Positions 35,981-45,053 of a stretch of DNA of 64,000 bases are shown here, in pieces; the first letter of the stretch is position 1; the number at the start of each line of letters is the position of its first letter. The stretch is taken from positions 31,728 through 95,727 of the forward strand of contig CAOJXO010000001.1 in NCBI GenBank assembly GCA_948465545.1, given 5' to 3'. The notes beneath the pieces are model-generated. The model was not told where the DNA came from. It did no database searches and was given only the letters and a program-made list of their open reading frames with translations. The position numbers and the translations under genes were made by a program. This stretch comes from an uncultured Bacillota bacterium (GTDB lineage Bacteria > Bacillota > Clostridia > Christensenellales > UBA1242).

Positions 35981-36067
35981 TCAAAATCGCAAAGCCAACG
36001 CCTACAACCCCCTAAAATAAAGGGGTTTAGCTGCCTCAGCCTTAAAGGTGGGCTGATGCGATTTTGA
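35981..36067 (+). ncRNA. Branched RNA structure between surface-protein and pilin genes
   Basis: An outer 11-bp stem TCAAAATCGCA (35,981-35,991) / TGCGATTTTGA (36,057-36,067) encloses two hairpins: AACCCC/GGGGTT (36,006-36,027) and CAGCC/GGCTG (36,037-36,055). The three-way junction lies in an otherwise gene-free 236-bp gap in the transfer operon. CCCCTAAAATAAAGGG recurs at the right end of the element (50,377-50,392). It may be an RNA regulator, a processing site or a small RNA. Confidence 0.55.
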
Positions 36068-36088
36068 CTCATCTCTCTTTCCGAAAGC

Positions 36089-36114
36089 AAGTGTGAAACC
36101 CACTTCTTTTTTTA
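36089..36114 (+). terminator. Weak terminator or attenuator before the pilin gene
   Basis: Short stem AAGTG/CACTT followed by CTTTTTTTATT. With the branched structure just upstream it could partly end transcription and set the ratio of upstream to downstream transfer genes. Confidence 0.5.
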
Positions 36115-36175
36115 TTGAAATATAGGACTAAGCATAGAACGCAAAACAAATAAAAATTGGAGGAACTATTAAATT

Positions 36176-36466
36176 ATGAGTATGTTAGCAGCAATTGATT
36201 TCAACCCCGTTTTAGCACCGGTGTTGGAAGTTTTGAATGCAATCCTTTGGCCAGCAATCGGACTTGTCGGATCTATCGGAATGATTTATTGTATTATTCT
36301 TGGTGTTAAAGTTGCGAAAGCAGACGAGGCTGGATCGAGAGAAAAAGCCAAGAAAGATTTGATTGGCGCAATCATTGGATTTGTTGTCATCTTCGTTTTG
36401 ATATTGGCACTCAAAATCGCTATGCCTATCTTGCAAGATTGGGTAAGCACTCAAATTCAAGCATAA
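36176..36466 (+). CDS. VirB2-like pilin (Mbov_0395-type)
   Basis: 96 aa with two hydrophobic segments, about residues 20-45 and 68-88, separated by a short charged loop (KADEAGSREKAKKD). This is the size and layout of VirB2/TrbC-type pilins and of the Mbov_0395 family small membrane proteins of ICEs. The loop with AGSREKAKKDLIGAIIG is typical of that group. It starts a new block of transfer genes behind TGGAGG, after a gap with RNA structure, as expected of a highly expressed subunit. Confidence 0.8.
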   Translation: MSMLAAIDFNPVLAPVLEVLNAILWPAIGLVGSIGMIYCIILGVKVAKADEAGSREKAKKDLIGAIIGFVVIFVLILALKIAMPILQDWVSTQIQA

Positions 36467-36485
36467 CAAAAAAGGAAATTGAAAT

Positions 36486-37019
36486 ATGAAAAATCTATCA
36501 ACAAAAACTAAGATATTGATTGGCGCAGGTATTGTGCTTGCAATCTTCATTATCTTTCTATTCATTTTGGCAGGAAGCTCTGGAAATGACAAGGTGCCAA
36601 ATGAAGATAATTTAAAACAAAACATTACAGGCATTACTTGCGAAACTCAAACACAGGGAAATTTTGATTATGACATTTCTCTTATCACAAATGATACTCA
36701 ATTTGACGATCAAATTTCAAGCAGAAAATATACAAGAATTGTCATCAATCACACACAAGATTTAAAGAGTTATGGACTTGGCTTTACAGTCAGATCTGAC
36801 GAAAGTGCCGACCTTACTTTTACACTCATGAAAAATGATGAAGTCTTAAAATCTGACACACTGTCACTTTTAAGCAGACAAGTTGCAACAGCAAATTTGA
36901 GTTTGGAAAATCCAATTGAAATTTCAGCTTCTGACAATTTCTATATTGAAGTCACTCTTTCAGAAGATACAACTTTTGCAGTTGACACATTCTTATTCTT
37001 TATGGACTTGGAGGCTTAA
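36486..37019 (+). CDS. Membrane-anchored transfer-operon protein, 177 aa
   Basis: A single N-terminal membrane helix (IGAGIVLAIFIIFLFILAGSS, about residues 13-33) followed by an extracellular beta-rich domain of about 140 residues. No lipobox or catalytic motif is seen. It lies between the pilin and the VirB6-like gene, 4 bp before the latter. By position it is probably a structural part of the mating channel on the outer face, but I do not recognise the family. Confidence 0.65.
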   Translation: MKNLSTKTKILIGAGIVLAIFIIFLFILAGSSGNDKVPNEDNLKQNITGITCETQTQGNFDYDISLITNDTQFDDQISSRKYTRIVINHTQDLKSYGLGFTVRSDESADLTFTLMKNDEVLKSDTLSLLSRQVATANLSLENPIEISASDNFYIEVTLSEDTTFAVDTFLFFMDLEA

Positions 37020-37022
37020 AAT

Positions 37023-38426
37023 ATGGATTGGATGACTAACTGGATTTTTGAACTTTTTTATAGTTTGCAAAAATCAATTTGTTATGTCATTGATTTCATA
37101 CGAGAAATTTTCTATATACTTGCGGGCCTTAAACCCGTCACAATAGGCGGAAAACAAACTGATTTACTATCCCACTTTATCCTTTCAGATACAGTCAGAA
37201 CAACTTTCTTTTATATCTTTTTAATTGCTGTCATCTTGCTTGTTGTGTTTGTTCTTATTGCGATTATACGAAGCGAATATGCCAATGGAGAAAACAAAAA
37301 ATCAAAAGCATTGATTTTGGGCAAAGCCTTTCAAAGTTTTGCAATCTTTCTCATGGTGCCATTTCTTTTGATTGCAGGAATAACGCTGACAAATGTTGTT
37401 ATGGGTGCGATCAATCAAAGCATGAATCCATTTGTTTTGGAAACTGGTGGCACTGCAACGATTGGCGGACAAATTCTTGTCACAAGCGGACAGCACGCTT
37501 ATATCGGAGACGAAAGCATAAGAAGTGAAATCGAAAGAATGTTCTTGACTGGTGAACTCAACTACTTTGATATGGGAGTTGTCAGTCAGTATTACAATTT
37601 GAGAAACATTGATTTTCTCATTGGAATTTTTGGCTCTATTGTGATTATGGTGATGTTTGTTATGAGTGCTGTCACTTTCATACAAAGAATATTTGACATT
37701 GTTCTTTTGTATATCATCTCGCCCGTAAGTGTAAGCACAATCCCCGTTGATGACGGTGCAAGATTTAAAATCTGGCGTGACATGACAATATCAAAAGTCT
37801 TGGGTGCTTATGGAATTATTCTGTCAATGAATTTGTTTTTCATTATCATTCCACAAATCTCATCAATTGTATTTTTCGACAACGCCTTTAAAAATGGAAT
37901 TGTCAAAATCTTGTTCCTTATTGGTGGTGCCTTTGCAGTCACAAAAGCAAATCTTGTTATTGCACAACTCACTGGCAATCAAGCAGGACAAAATGAAACA
38001 CAACAATTGTTTAGAAATATGCAGACTGGCGGACATATCATGAAAGCAACTCTTGGCGCAGGTGCTGCTGTTGGTGGTGCTATTCTTGGCGGAAAGAAAT
38101 TTACAGACACAAGAAAATCGACACGTTCTTCAATGGCAGGACTTAAACGATCATTCACAGATAACCCAAGCAAACAATATATCAACAAATCTTCCGAGCC
38201 AAGCAAACTTGCAAAATATGGTGGAATGGGAACAAGAATTGCAACCATGCCTATTGGAATGATGAAAGACTTGGCAAGTGGCGGACTTGTTGGAATGGGC
38301 AAAAACTTTATTCCAAGAGTTAGAAATATTGCACAGGGCGACAGTTTTGTCAACCATGCACAAGGTAAATCAGTTTTAAATAAGGAGCCAAATAATGCGA
38401 ATAATACCGCGAAACACGAAGGTTAA
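37023..38426 (+). CDS. VirB6-like membrane channel protein (Mbov_0396-type)
   Basis: 467 aa with about six to seven hydrophobic segments in the first 310 residues (for example FFYIFLIAVILLVVFVLIAII and GIFGSIVIMVMFVMSAVTFI) and a long, basic, Gly/Ser-rich cytoplasmic tail. VirB6/TrbL-type proteins form the inner-membrane pore of type IV secretion systems. Its 3' end overlaps the VirB4 gene by 32 bp, giving tight coupling. Confidence 0.85.
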   Translation: MDWMTNWIFELFYSLQKSICYVIDFIREIFYILAGLKPVTIGGKQTDLLSHFILSDTVRTTFFYIFLIAVILLVVFVLIAIIRSEYANGENKKSKALILGKAFQSFAIFLMVPFLLIAGITLTNVVMGAINQSMNPFVLETGGTATIGGQILVTSGQHAYIGDESIRSEIERMFLTGELNYFDMGVVSQYYNLRNIDFLIGIFGSIVIMVMFVMSAVTFIQRIFDIVLLYIISPVSVSTIPVDDGARFKIWRDMTISKVLGAYGIILSMNLFFIIIPQISSIVFFDNAFKNGIVKILFLIGGAFAVTKANLVIAQLTGNQAGQNETQQLFRNMQTGGHIMKATLGAGAAVGGAILGGKKFTDTRKSTRSSMAGLKRSFTDNPSKQYINKSSEPSKLAKYGGMGTRIATMPIGMMKDLASGGLVGMGKNFIPRVRNIAQGDSFVNHAQGKSVLNKEPNNANNTAKHEG

Positions 38427-41016
38427 AATGCAGTTTTATAAAGGCATTGGAATCACTGACATCATACTTGGTGTTATTGCCCTTGCCTTTATAGCTTTGG
38501 CTGCTACAAGCAACCTACCAAACAAATATTTTCTTGCAATAGGAATTTTGGTGATCGTGGCGCCAATGTATATCCCTATTGGAGACATCAAACTTTATCA
38601 AGCACTTGGCTATGCTTTCAAGTTTGGAATTGCACAAAAGACTTTCAGCATAAAAAGAAAAGGAAATTCTCACATCAGCGCAATTGTGCCTTATGCAAGT
38701 ATTAAAGATGATTTGATTTATCAAAAGGACAATGGCATTACTGGTGTTATTGAAGTGAAACCTATTGAATTTAATATGTTGAGCGAAGGCAAACAAAATT
38801 ATTTGATTGACGGAGTTATCTCAAACACATTAAAGAATGTTGGACTTATGCAAGAATACAACTTAATCAAAATTGAAAAGCCAATCATCTTTGACGGATA
38901 TTTAAGAAATGAACTTACTCGCGTTCAAAAATTGATTGCGGAAAATGAGAACAACAATCTTAAAGAAGAAGAATTTAGAAAACGTGTTGAAATCATTGAG
39001 GATCGAATAAATGTGATTGACAGCATAAATTCTGATGAAAAGATTTATGCAAGTGCTTATTATATTGCAATCCACGATATTGACAAGAAAAGCTTAAACA
39101 ACTCACTTGAAATCATTGAGCAAACTTTAAGAAACAGCAATCTTGAAGCGAAAAGATTAAACAGCAAAGAACTTGCAATCTTTTTGAAATATTCTTATGA
39201 CAAAGGCTTTGACGAAAGGGATTTTGATAATATCGCAGAAAAGGACTATATCAAAAACATCTATCCAGAGGATATTGTGTTTAAAGCACTCTCAACAAAA
39301 CAGAATGATAAAACCCTAACCCACTTTGTTATCACAGACTTCCCCTTGAAAGTTGACAATGCTTGGGGACAAGATTTGTTTGACATTCCAAACACGAAAG
39401 TTGTCTTAAAAGCAAAACCTGTTGAAAAATATAAAGCCACTAAACGAATTGATAATGCAATCAATGAACTCTTATCACAAAAGACACTTGGAAAGGCAAG
39501 CTCACAAATTGATAAGCAAACACATCTTGAAAGCCTACAAATCCTTTTGGAAGGCTTGCAAAATGACAATGAAGTGTTCTTTGATACAACTCTTATCATA
39601 ACCGCCTATGATGACGGAAAAGACACAACAAACAAAAAATTTGTGCGAAGAAAACTGCGTGAACTTGACTTCAAATATAGCGAGATGTTTGGCAGACAAA
39701 TTGAAAGCTATTTTTCAAGCAACATCAACACTTGCAATAAAACAAATATTTCACGAGGATTAAACTCATCTATTATTGCTTCATCTTTTCCATTTGTAAG
39801 CAACGCTATTCTTGATGAGAATGGCCTTTTAATTGGCGAAAACAAATTGCCAACCTTTGTTGACTTTTTCAGACGAGATGACGAAAGAGTAAACTCAAAC
39901 ACTGTCATCATTGGAAAATCTGGAAGTGGAAAATCTTACGCTACAAAAATGCTATTGGCAAACTTGGCAAGCGACAACGCAAAAGTGTTTATCTTGGATC
40001 CAGAAAACGAATATTGCAATCTTGCAAATAATCTCAAAGGCAAAGTGTTGGACGTTTCATCTTCAAAGAATGGAAGAATAAACCCTTTCCACATCATTGT
40101 CAGTCTGGACGACGAAAACCAAGACGGAAGCAGCAACTCTTTCTATTCTCACTTACAATTCTTGGAAGAATTTTTCAGACTTATCTTACAGGGAATAAAT
40201 CCCGACAGCTTGGAACTTTTAAATAGAATCATTGTTGAGATCTACAACAAGAAAGGAATCACTGCAAAAACGAACTTGTCGGAATTAAGACCAAAAGATT
40301 ATCCAATCTTTCAAGATTTGGCAGAAGAAATTGACAGAAGGATTGAAAACGAAAAAGACGAATACAACCTATCTTGCTATAAAGTGCTTTCAAACTATAT
40401 AAGCAAGTTTAGACGTGGCGGAAGAAACTCTGCCCTTTGGAACGGATTTACAACTTTCAATCCAACTGAAAACTTTGTTTGTTTCAACTTTCAAAAGTTG
40501 TTAGCAAACAAAAACAATGTTATTGGAAATGCACAAATGCTACTTGTTTTGAAATGGCTTGACAATGAAGTCATCAAAAATAGAGATTACAACCTACTCA
40601 ATGGAACGGACCGAAAAATTGTTATTGCAATTGATGAGGCCCATGTCTTTATTGACGAGAAATTCCCTATCGCGCTTGACTTTATGTATCAACTTGCAAA
40701 ACGAATAAGAAAATACAACGGTATGCAAATTGTCATCACACAAAATGTCAAAGACTTTGTTGGCAGCCCAGAACTTGCAAGAAAATCATCTGCAATTATC
40801 AACGTGAGCCAATATTCATTTATCTTTTCACTTTCGCCAAATGATATGTCGGACCTTTGCACTCTTTATGAGAAAGCAGGACAGATCAACGAAAATGAAA
40901 CTGATAACATTGTCAACTTGCCGCGTGGAAGCGCTTTTTTAATCACAGGACCAGCAAATAGAACAAATATAAGAATTGTGGCAACCCCACAAGTAAAACA
41001 AATTTTTGAAAATTAG
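38395..41016 (+). CDS. virB4: VirB4-type conjugation ATPase (Mbov_0397-type)
   Basis: 873 aa. Two hydrophobic segments near the N-terminus (about residues 15-60) resemble a fused VirB3-like anchor. Walker A is IIGKSGSGKSYATKM (about 503-517) and Walker B is IVIAIDEAHVFID (about 741-753), followed by the family block QIVITQNVKDF. VirB4 proteins energise assembly of the channel and substrate movement. The start overlaps the VirB6-like gene and the next gene begins 11 bp after its stop. Confidence 0.93.
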   Translation: MRIIPRNTKVKMQFYKGIGITDIILGVIALAFIALAATSNLPNKYFLAIGILVIVAPMYIPIGDIKLYQALGYAFKFGIAQKTFSIKRKGNSHISAIVPYASIKDDLIYQKDNGITGVIEVKPIEFNMLSEGKQNYLIDGVISNTLKNVGLMQEYNLIKIEKPIIFDGYLRNELTRVQKLIAENENNNLKEEEFRKRVEIIEDRINVIDSINSDEKIYASAYYIAIHDIDKKSLNNSLEIIEQTLRNSNLEAKRLNSKELAIFLKYSYDKGFDERDFDNIAEKDYIKNIYPEDIVFKALSTKQNDKTLTHFVITDFPLKVDNAWGQDLFDIPNTKVVLKAKPVEKYKATKRIDNAINELLSQKTLGKASSQIDKQTHLESLQILLEGLQNDNEVFFDTTLIITAYDDGKDTTNKKFVRRKLRELDFKYSEMFGRQIESYFSSNINTCNKTNISRGLNSSIIASSFPFVSNAILDENGLLIGENKLPTFVDFFRRDDERVNSNTVIIGKSGSGKSYATKMLLANLASDNAKVFILDPENEYCNLANNLKGKVLDVSSSKNGRINPFHIIVSLDDENQDGSSNSFYSHLQFLEEFFRLILQGINPDSLELLNRIIVEIYNKKGITAKTNLSELRPKDYPIFQDLAEEIDRRIENEKDEYNLSCYKVLSNYISKFRRGGRNSALWNGFTTFNPTENFVCFNFQKLLANKNNVIGNAQMLLVLKWLDNEVIKNRDYNLLNGTDRKIVIAIDEAHVFIDEKFPIALDFMYQLAKRIRKYNGMQIVITQNVKDFVGSPELARKSSAIINVSQYSFIFSLSPNDMSDLCTLYEKAGQINENETDNIVNLPRGSAFLITGPANRTNIRIVATPQVKQIFEN

Positions 41017-41026
41017 GAGTTAAAAA

Positions 41027-41971
41027 ATGGAAGATAAAAAATTCATGACGCTTGAAGATTTGACCGCACTCTCACAAGAAAAATATATGGAAATCTTAAA
41101 GCAAAATCAAATCAAAAACCTTTTGAGAGCAATCGGATTGTTTCCAGACCAAACAATTACAAACGATGTTCTTATCCTTTCTCAAAAACCAGACGCTATT
41201 TGCGTGAAACGAATGAAAGAATGGAATTTCTATAAAAGAGTTGTAAAGAAAGCTGAAAAAGCAATCAAAGTTGTTTCTCATCACATTGAAAATTTCAATC
41301 AAGACTTTGTCGATGAAAACGGAAACAACTATTCACAAGAAATGCCAAAACTGATTTGTGATGTTGGCTTTGTGTTTGACATCTCTCAAACAGAAGGCAA
41401 AGATTTTGAATATCTCAACTCAAACAAAGAGACAATCGCGTCTCACTTTGAAACTGTTAAAAAGGCTTTGGAAAGCACAGCAAAAGAGTTTTCTTTTGAA
41501 TACAGGAATCAAGAAAGCAACAGCGAAGTTGATTGGGAAAACAAAGTTGTCTATGTAAAAGACGGACTTTCTGTCAACGAAGTCATCAATGAACTCATTG
41601 AAGATGTTGCAGCAATCCTTTTGACAACCCGCCACGAAGAAGGACTTGAAAACATTGGCGAGTTTGAAAGAAACGCTGTTGTCTATGCTGTCAGCTCAAA
41701 ACTTGGACTTGATCTGCCAGAATATGATTTTTCAGTTGAAACTCTCAATGACGAAGGCTTGAACGAACTTAAAGGCAATCTTCAAAAAGTGCGTTCTGTC
41801 ACAAAGCAAATGCTTTCAAATGTTGAAAATTCAATTGAACGCGCAATCCGCAATCTTGATAAGAAAATGCAAGAGCAAGAAGAAAAGTTAGAAGAAACCA
41901 CAGAACAAGAAACACCAAAAAAGTCGAAAGCAAAAACAAAATCAAAAGACATTGAAAGAGAGGTGCAATAA
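41027..41971 (+). CDS. ArdC/LtrC-like protein with lost peptidase motif
   Basis: 314 aa. The N-terminal 130 residues follow the ArdC-N/LtrC pattern: repeated hydrophobics, TNDVLILSQKPDAICVKRMKEWNF (about 42-65), KKAEKAIKVVSHH, then VFDISQTEGKDFEY. In active relatives a zinc-peptidase HExxH follows; here the equivalent place reads VNEVINELIEDVAA, so the histidines are missing and peptidase activity is unlikely. A coiled-coil and Lys-rich tail ends the protein. ArdC-type proteins protect incoming DNA from restriction by binding ssDNA. It sits just behind VirB4, with AGGAG as ribosome site. Confidence 0.7.
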   Translation: MEDKKFMTLEDLTALSQEKYMEILKQNQIKNLLRAIGLFPDQTITNDVLILSQKPDAICVKRMKEWNFYKRVVKKAEKAIKVVSHHIENFNQDFVDENGNNYSQEMPKLICDVGFVFDISQTEGKDFEYLNSNKETIASHFETVKKALESTAKEFSFEYRNQESNSEVDWENKVVYVKDGLSVNEVINELIEDVAAILLTTRHEEGLENIGEFERNAVVYAVSSKLGLDLPEYDFSVETLNDEGLNELKGNLQKVRSVTKQMLSNVENSIERAIRNLDKKMQEQEEKLEETTEQETPKKSKAKTKSKDIEREVQ

Positions 41972-42237
41972 TGTTGAACATTGGTGGAGAACTTGCATTT
42001 GTATTGCAAGATATTGATTACAACTCAAAGAAAGATCTTTTGGACAGGCTTCGCAATATCCGAGAGGATCTTCGAGATTATCCAAAAGAAGAAAAAAATA
42101 ACTTACGTCCTATCTTGGCTGTTTCTATTCAACAAGCGTTCTATGCAAGCGAATGGGAACTCATGAGATACAAAAATTTCTGCAAATACAGGAGTGAACA
42201 TGGATACGATAAAGCTGTTGGTGAAAGAGCCAAATAA
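41971..42237 (+). CDS. Small hypothetical protein, 88 aa
   Basis: The ATG shares one base with the previous stop (TAATG) and follows GAGGTGC. The same 14-base leader GAGGTGCAATAATG precedes the gene at 44,045, pointing to duplication of leader modules in this operon. The protein is charged and helical with no motif. The frame overlaps the next gene's start by about 38 bp, which is unusual and suggests close coupling. Family unknown. Confidence 0.6.
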   Translation: MLNIGGELAFVLQDIDYNSKKDLLDRLRNIREDLRDYPKEEKNNLRPILAVSIQQAFYASEWELMRYKNFCKYRSEHGYDKAVGERAK

Positions 42238-42622
42238 AGAGCCCTATATAAAGGAAGTTGAACACACACTTGAAAATCTGCAAGCCATTGTTGGTGGATA
42301 TATCGAATGTGTTGAAATGCCCTGGGCTAAAAACATTGACATTTATCTCAACGAAGAAGGCAAACTTGAACGATTGCCCGGCAATATATGGATTGCAGGA
42401 AGTGATGATTGTATTGTTGGCACTTGTTATATGGTTGGCTACGATCCAGAAACTGGTGCCAATATCAGTTTGACAGACAAACAAATAAAAACTTGTAAAG
42501 AGTATTGCAACGCCTTCGCTTTGCCAGAGGACAGCGATCTATATAGTGATTATTCTTGGCTTTTTGCAATTATGCAGCTTAGAAATGAGAATTATCTTAA
42601 AAAGTCAATTTCAGAAATGTAA
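42200..42622 (+). CDS. DUF3846-family protein
   Basis: 140 aa from ATG 42200, chosen because GGAG lies five bases upstream; GTG 42194 is the alternative. The pattern KEPYIKEVEHTLENLQAIVGGYIECVEM, then NEEGKLERLPGN, then DDCIVGTCYMVGYD and SLTDKQIK matches DUF3846 proteins common on Firmicutes plasmids and ICEs. Function is unknown; they usually occur with other small accessory genes near replication and anti-restriction functions, as here. Ends with GAAATGTAA, the junction motif repeated in this operon. Confidence 0.75.
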   Translation: MDTIKLLVKEPNKEPYIKEVEHTLENLQAIVGGYIECVEMPWAKNIDIYLNEEGKLERLPGNIWIAGSDDCIVGTCYMVGYDPETGANISLTDKQIKTCKEYCNAFALPEDSDLYSDYSWLFAIMQLRNENYLKKSISEM

Positions 42623-42635
42623 ATAAGGAGACAAT

Positions 42636-42887
42636 ATGACATTTGAAGAAAAACTGATCGTCACAGCTTATACAAAAATTCTTATGGTAAACATAAATGA
42701 TTTTCATGAATACGCTGAAAAACTTTTGGAACGACCAATCATGACACATGAATTTGCGCTTAAAAGTGTGTGGACTCAAATACAAGACAAAGTCAGACCA
42801 GGCTTTGTTGCACTTTGCGAAAAACAGCCCCATACGGAAGCACGCAAAAATATAATTTGCAAAAAACATCATCATGGCGAAATGTAA
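42636..42887 (+). CDS. Small hypothetical protein, 83 aa
   Basis: Start ATG follows AAGGAG. Soluble and helical, with a basic His-rich end (KKHHHGEM). No motif is recognised. It ends in GAAATGTAA directly followed by AGGAG for the next gene, part of the recurring junction pattern of 42.6-48.6 kb. Probably an accessory protein of transfer or host takeover, known only by position. Confidence 0.55.
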   Translation: MTFEEKLIVTAYTKILMVNINDFHEYAEKLLERPIMTHEFALKSVWTQIQDKVRPGFVALCEKQPHTEARKNIICKKHHHGEM

Positions 42888-42898
42888 AGGAGACCTAA

Positions 42899-44035
42899 AT
42901 GGAAGATAACAAAATAAGTAAAGCAAAAGGCCTTTCCATTACACTGATTATTCTTGCAATTGTGGTGGGCTTTGGATTTCTCATCGGACTGGCACAAGCT
43001 GCCGACAGCGACAAACTGTTTCAAGAAACAAATCCAGAAATGCAATATTATTTCTTTGATGAGAATGGCAGATTTCTGACTTATTGGGACAATGGCGAAA
43101 ACAATTATGGTGACATCACTATTCCAAAAACCTACTCTTTGACAACAAAAAAAGTTGCTATGCAAAGAGAAGCTTCATCAAAAAGTGACCTAACAACTTA
43201 TGCCAAAAAACTTGGCTTGGAAGATTACACGATAACTGACATTTCTGGATATGTGCGAAGTGGGAATTCTCAACGTTATCGAACAAGATATAGAATTGAT
43301 TTTGAATTTAGAAAAACAATTACAGGAACTAAATACACTACAACCAAAATAGGAAGAGAAGCATTTAGAAGTATATCGCGCTATCGTTCTTTCAATATCC
43401 CTAACACTGTTAAAACAATAGAATACGGAGCTTTTTGTGGAACACATTGGCACACAGAATTGATTTTTCCAGAAGGCGTTGAAAGTATTGAGCAGTCAGT
43501 TTGCTTTTACAATTCAGAATTAAAAACAATATCACTGCCCAGCACCCTAAAATATATCGGAAGTCAAGCATTTGAACAATGTGGTGAAGTTGTTGAACTT
43601 ATTTTGCCAGACAGCGTTGAAACAATCTCTTGGAGTAGTTTTAATAGAATGACAAAACTTGAAACACTAACCCTTTCAGCGAACTTACAAACAATTGCCA
43701 GCTATTCAATTTCGTGGTGTTATAAACTTAAAACAGTAAATTTCAAAGAAGGAAACCGCACTATTGGTGAGAAAGCATTTGAAGATTGCACTGCTTTGGA
43801 AGAAGTCAATTTGCCAAGCACTTTGACAACAATTAAATCAAAAGCATTTGACGGTTGCACGAGCCTAAATAAAGTGATTTTAAATGCTGCTTCTGTTGTA
43901 AAGATTGATAATGACGCTTTCCCAGAAAATGTTGAAAAGTTTTATGTGAAAGACGAGATTTATGAAGAATATTTGAACAGCGCTTATTGGACTGGATTGA
44001 CAGACAAAATAGCAAAAATTTCTGAAATGAATTGA
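42899..44035 (+). CDS. BspA-like leucine-rich repeat protein, membrane-anchored
   Basis: 378 aa. A single N-terminal membrane helix (LSITLIILAIVVGFGFLIGLAQA, about residues 13-35) is followed by an extracellular region with LRR_5 repeats from about residue 140 (FNIPNTVKTIEYGAFCG, then repeated units ending in CTALEEVNLPSTLTTIKSKAF). It lacks the long Pro/Glu stalk of the other LRR protein at 4,248. It lies unexpectedly within a run of small DNA-processing genes. A role in cell contact during mating or in host binding is inferred. Confidence 0.85.
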   Translation: MEDNKISKAKGLSITLIILAIVVGFGFLIGLAQAADSDKLFQETNPEMQYYFFDENGRFLTYWDNGENNYGDITIPKTYSLTTKKVAMQREASSKSDLTTYAKKLGLEDYTITDISGYVRSGNSQRYRTRYRIDFEFRKTITGTKYTTTKIGREAFRSISRYRSFNIPNTVKTIEYGAFCGTHWHTELIFPEGVESIEQSVCFYNSELKTISLPSTLKYIGSQAFEQCGEVVELILPDSVETISWSSFNRMTKLETLTLSANLQTIASYSISWCYKLKTVNFKEGNRTIGEKAFEDCTALEEVNLPSTLTTIKSKAFDGCTSLNKVILNAASVVKIDNDAFPENVEKFYVKDEIYEEYLNSAYWTGLTDKIAKISEMN

Positions 44036-44044
44036 GGTGCAATA

Positions 44045-44356
44045 ATGACAGAAAAACAATACGATAAATTTAGAAACACTATTGATAAAGAGATCGAAGA
44101 ATATAAACGCGAAGTTTGCAACAATGCCCCTATCCATGTTTATGAAAGATTTTATGAAATTCATGCTTACGAAGAAATTTATGATTTTCTTTGTCATGAC
44201 GCTATAAATCATGACATTAAGGGCTTCCCTGCAAAAAATATTTTAGATCACTTTTATTGTCAATTTATGAAAACAGACTATGACTTAACGCAAGAAGATT
44301 TATATGATTTTTTGGAAGAAGAAACAAAGCTCTATAAATCTCAAAGCGAATTGTGA
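44045..44356 (+). CDS. DUF3848-like small protein, 103 aa
   Basis: Acidic helical protein opening MTEKQYDKFRNTIDKEIEEYKREV and carrying a segment HVYERFYEIHAYEEIYDFL that resembles DUF3848-type proteins of ICEs. The gene at 44,722 has a similar layout (start MTEKEDF, then a helix-rich body of similar length), so the two are probably distant paralogues. Leader GAGGTGCAATAATG is identical to that of 41,971. Function unknown. Confidence 0.6.
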   Translation: MTEKQYDKFRNTIDKEIEEYKREVCNNAPIHVYERFYEIHAYEEIYDFLCHDAINHDIKGFPAKNILDHFYCQFMKTDYDLTQEDLYDFLEEETKLYKSQSEL

Positions 44357-44363
44357 GGAACTT

Positions 44364-44720
44364 ATGAAACAAAAATATTTGATTAGAGGTGAACTCTATG
44401 ATCCAATCCTATTTGGTGATGAAGATTCCGATTGGGTTGGAGACGGTGAAGATCCAACTTGTGGCGACTGCGGTTGTCATGTTGGTGAACAACATTTGGA
44501 CGGTTGTGATATTGAACGCTGCCCAAGATGTGGCGGACAAATGCTGTCTTGTGATTGCGGAACAAAATATATCATCAACGAAGAAGATATGAAAGATTTG
44601 CCACAAATCATTGAAGAACAAAAGATTGTCAACGAAGGACTTGAAAGAGAAATACAAGCAATCATTGAAGCTCATGAAAAGAAAAAACAAGAACAGAAAG
44701 ATGATAATTCGGAGATGTGA
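44364..44720 (+). CDS. Small cysteine-rich zinc-binding protein, 118 aa
   Basis: Start ATG 44364 follows GAGGAA; a longer frame from 44,304 lacks support. CGDCGCHVGEQHLDGCDIER then CPRCGGQMLSCDC (about residues 32-63) gives two CxxC knuckles plus extra Cys/His for zinc. The rest is an acidic, Lys-rich coiled-coil tail. Such proteins with the HLxGCDxExCPxCGGQ pattern occur on Firmicutes mobile elements; role unknown, perhaps nucleic-acid binding. Ends in GAGATGTGA. Confidence 0.7.
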   Translation: MKQKYLIRGELYDPILFGDEDSDWVGDGEDPTCGDCGCHVGEQHLDGCDIERCPRCGGQMLSCDCGTKYIINEEDMKDLPQIIEEQKIVNEGLEREIQAIIEAHEKKKQEQKDDNSEM

Positions 44721-44721
44721 A

Positions 44722-45051
44722 ATGACTGAAAAAGAAGATTTTAAATTGACGTCTTTGATTTTAAGAGAAATTGACGATTTTGAGAGAGAAATGCTTGGTA
44801 AAGACAGCGAATATCTTTTTGAAAATGCAAGAGAAATTTATGCAACAAAATTTATCGGTGATTGTCTGGTTGATTATAACTTTCTAAAAGATAAGGACTA
44901 TAACCTTTTCCCAAAAGAAAATGTATTGCGTTCTATCACAGAATTATATTTGAGATTTCATGACGAGATTTCAGAAAGTGATTTGTCAGATATGTTTACA
45001 GAATACGAAACTCAATTGAAGAAGATTGCAAATTGTGGAAGTGAGATGTAA
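44722..45051 (+). CDS. Small hypothetical protein, 109 aa
   Basis: Start ATG 44722 follows GGAG and sits 1 bp after the previous stop; a longer upstream frame overlaps that gene and is rejected. Acidic and helical, probably a distant paralogue of the 103-aa gene at 44,045. Ends in GAGATGTAA, two bases before the primase-like gene. No motif is recognised. Confidence 0.6.
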   Translation: MTEKEDFKLTSLILREIDDFEREMLGKDSEYLFENAREIYATKFIGDCLVDYNFLKDKDYNLFPKENVLRSITELYLRFHDEISESDLSDMFTEYETQLKKIANCGSEM

Positions 45052-45053
45052 AC

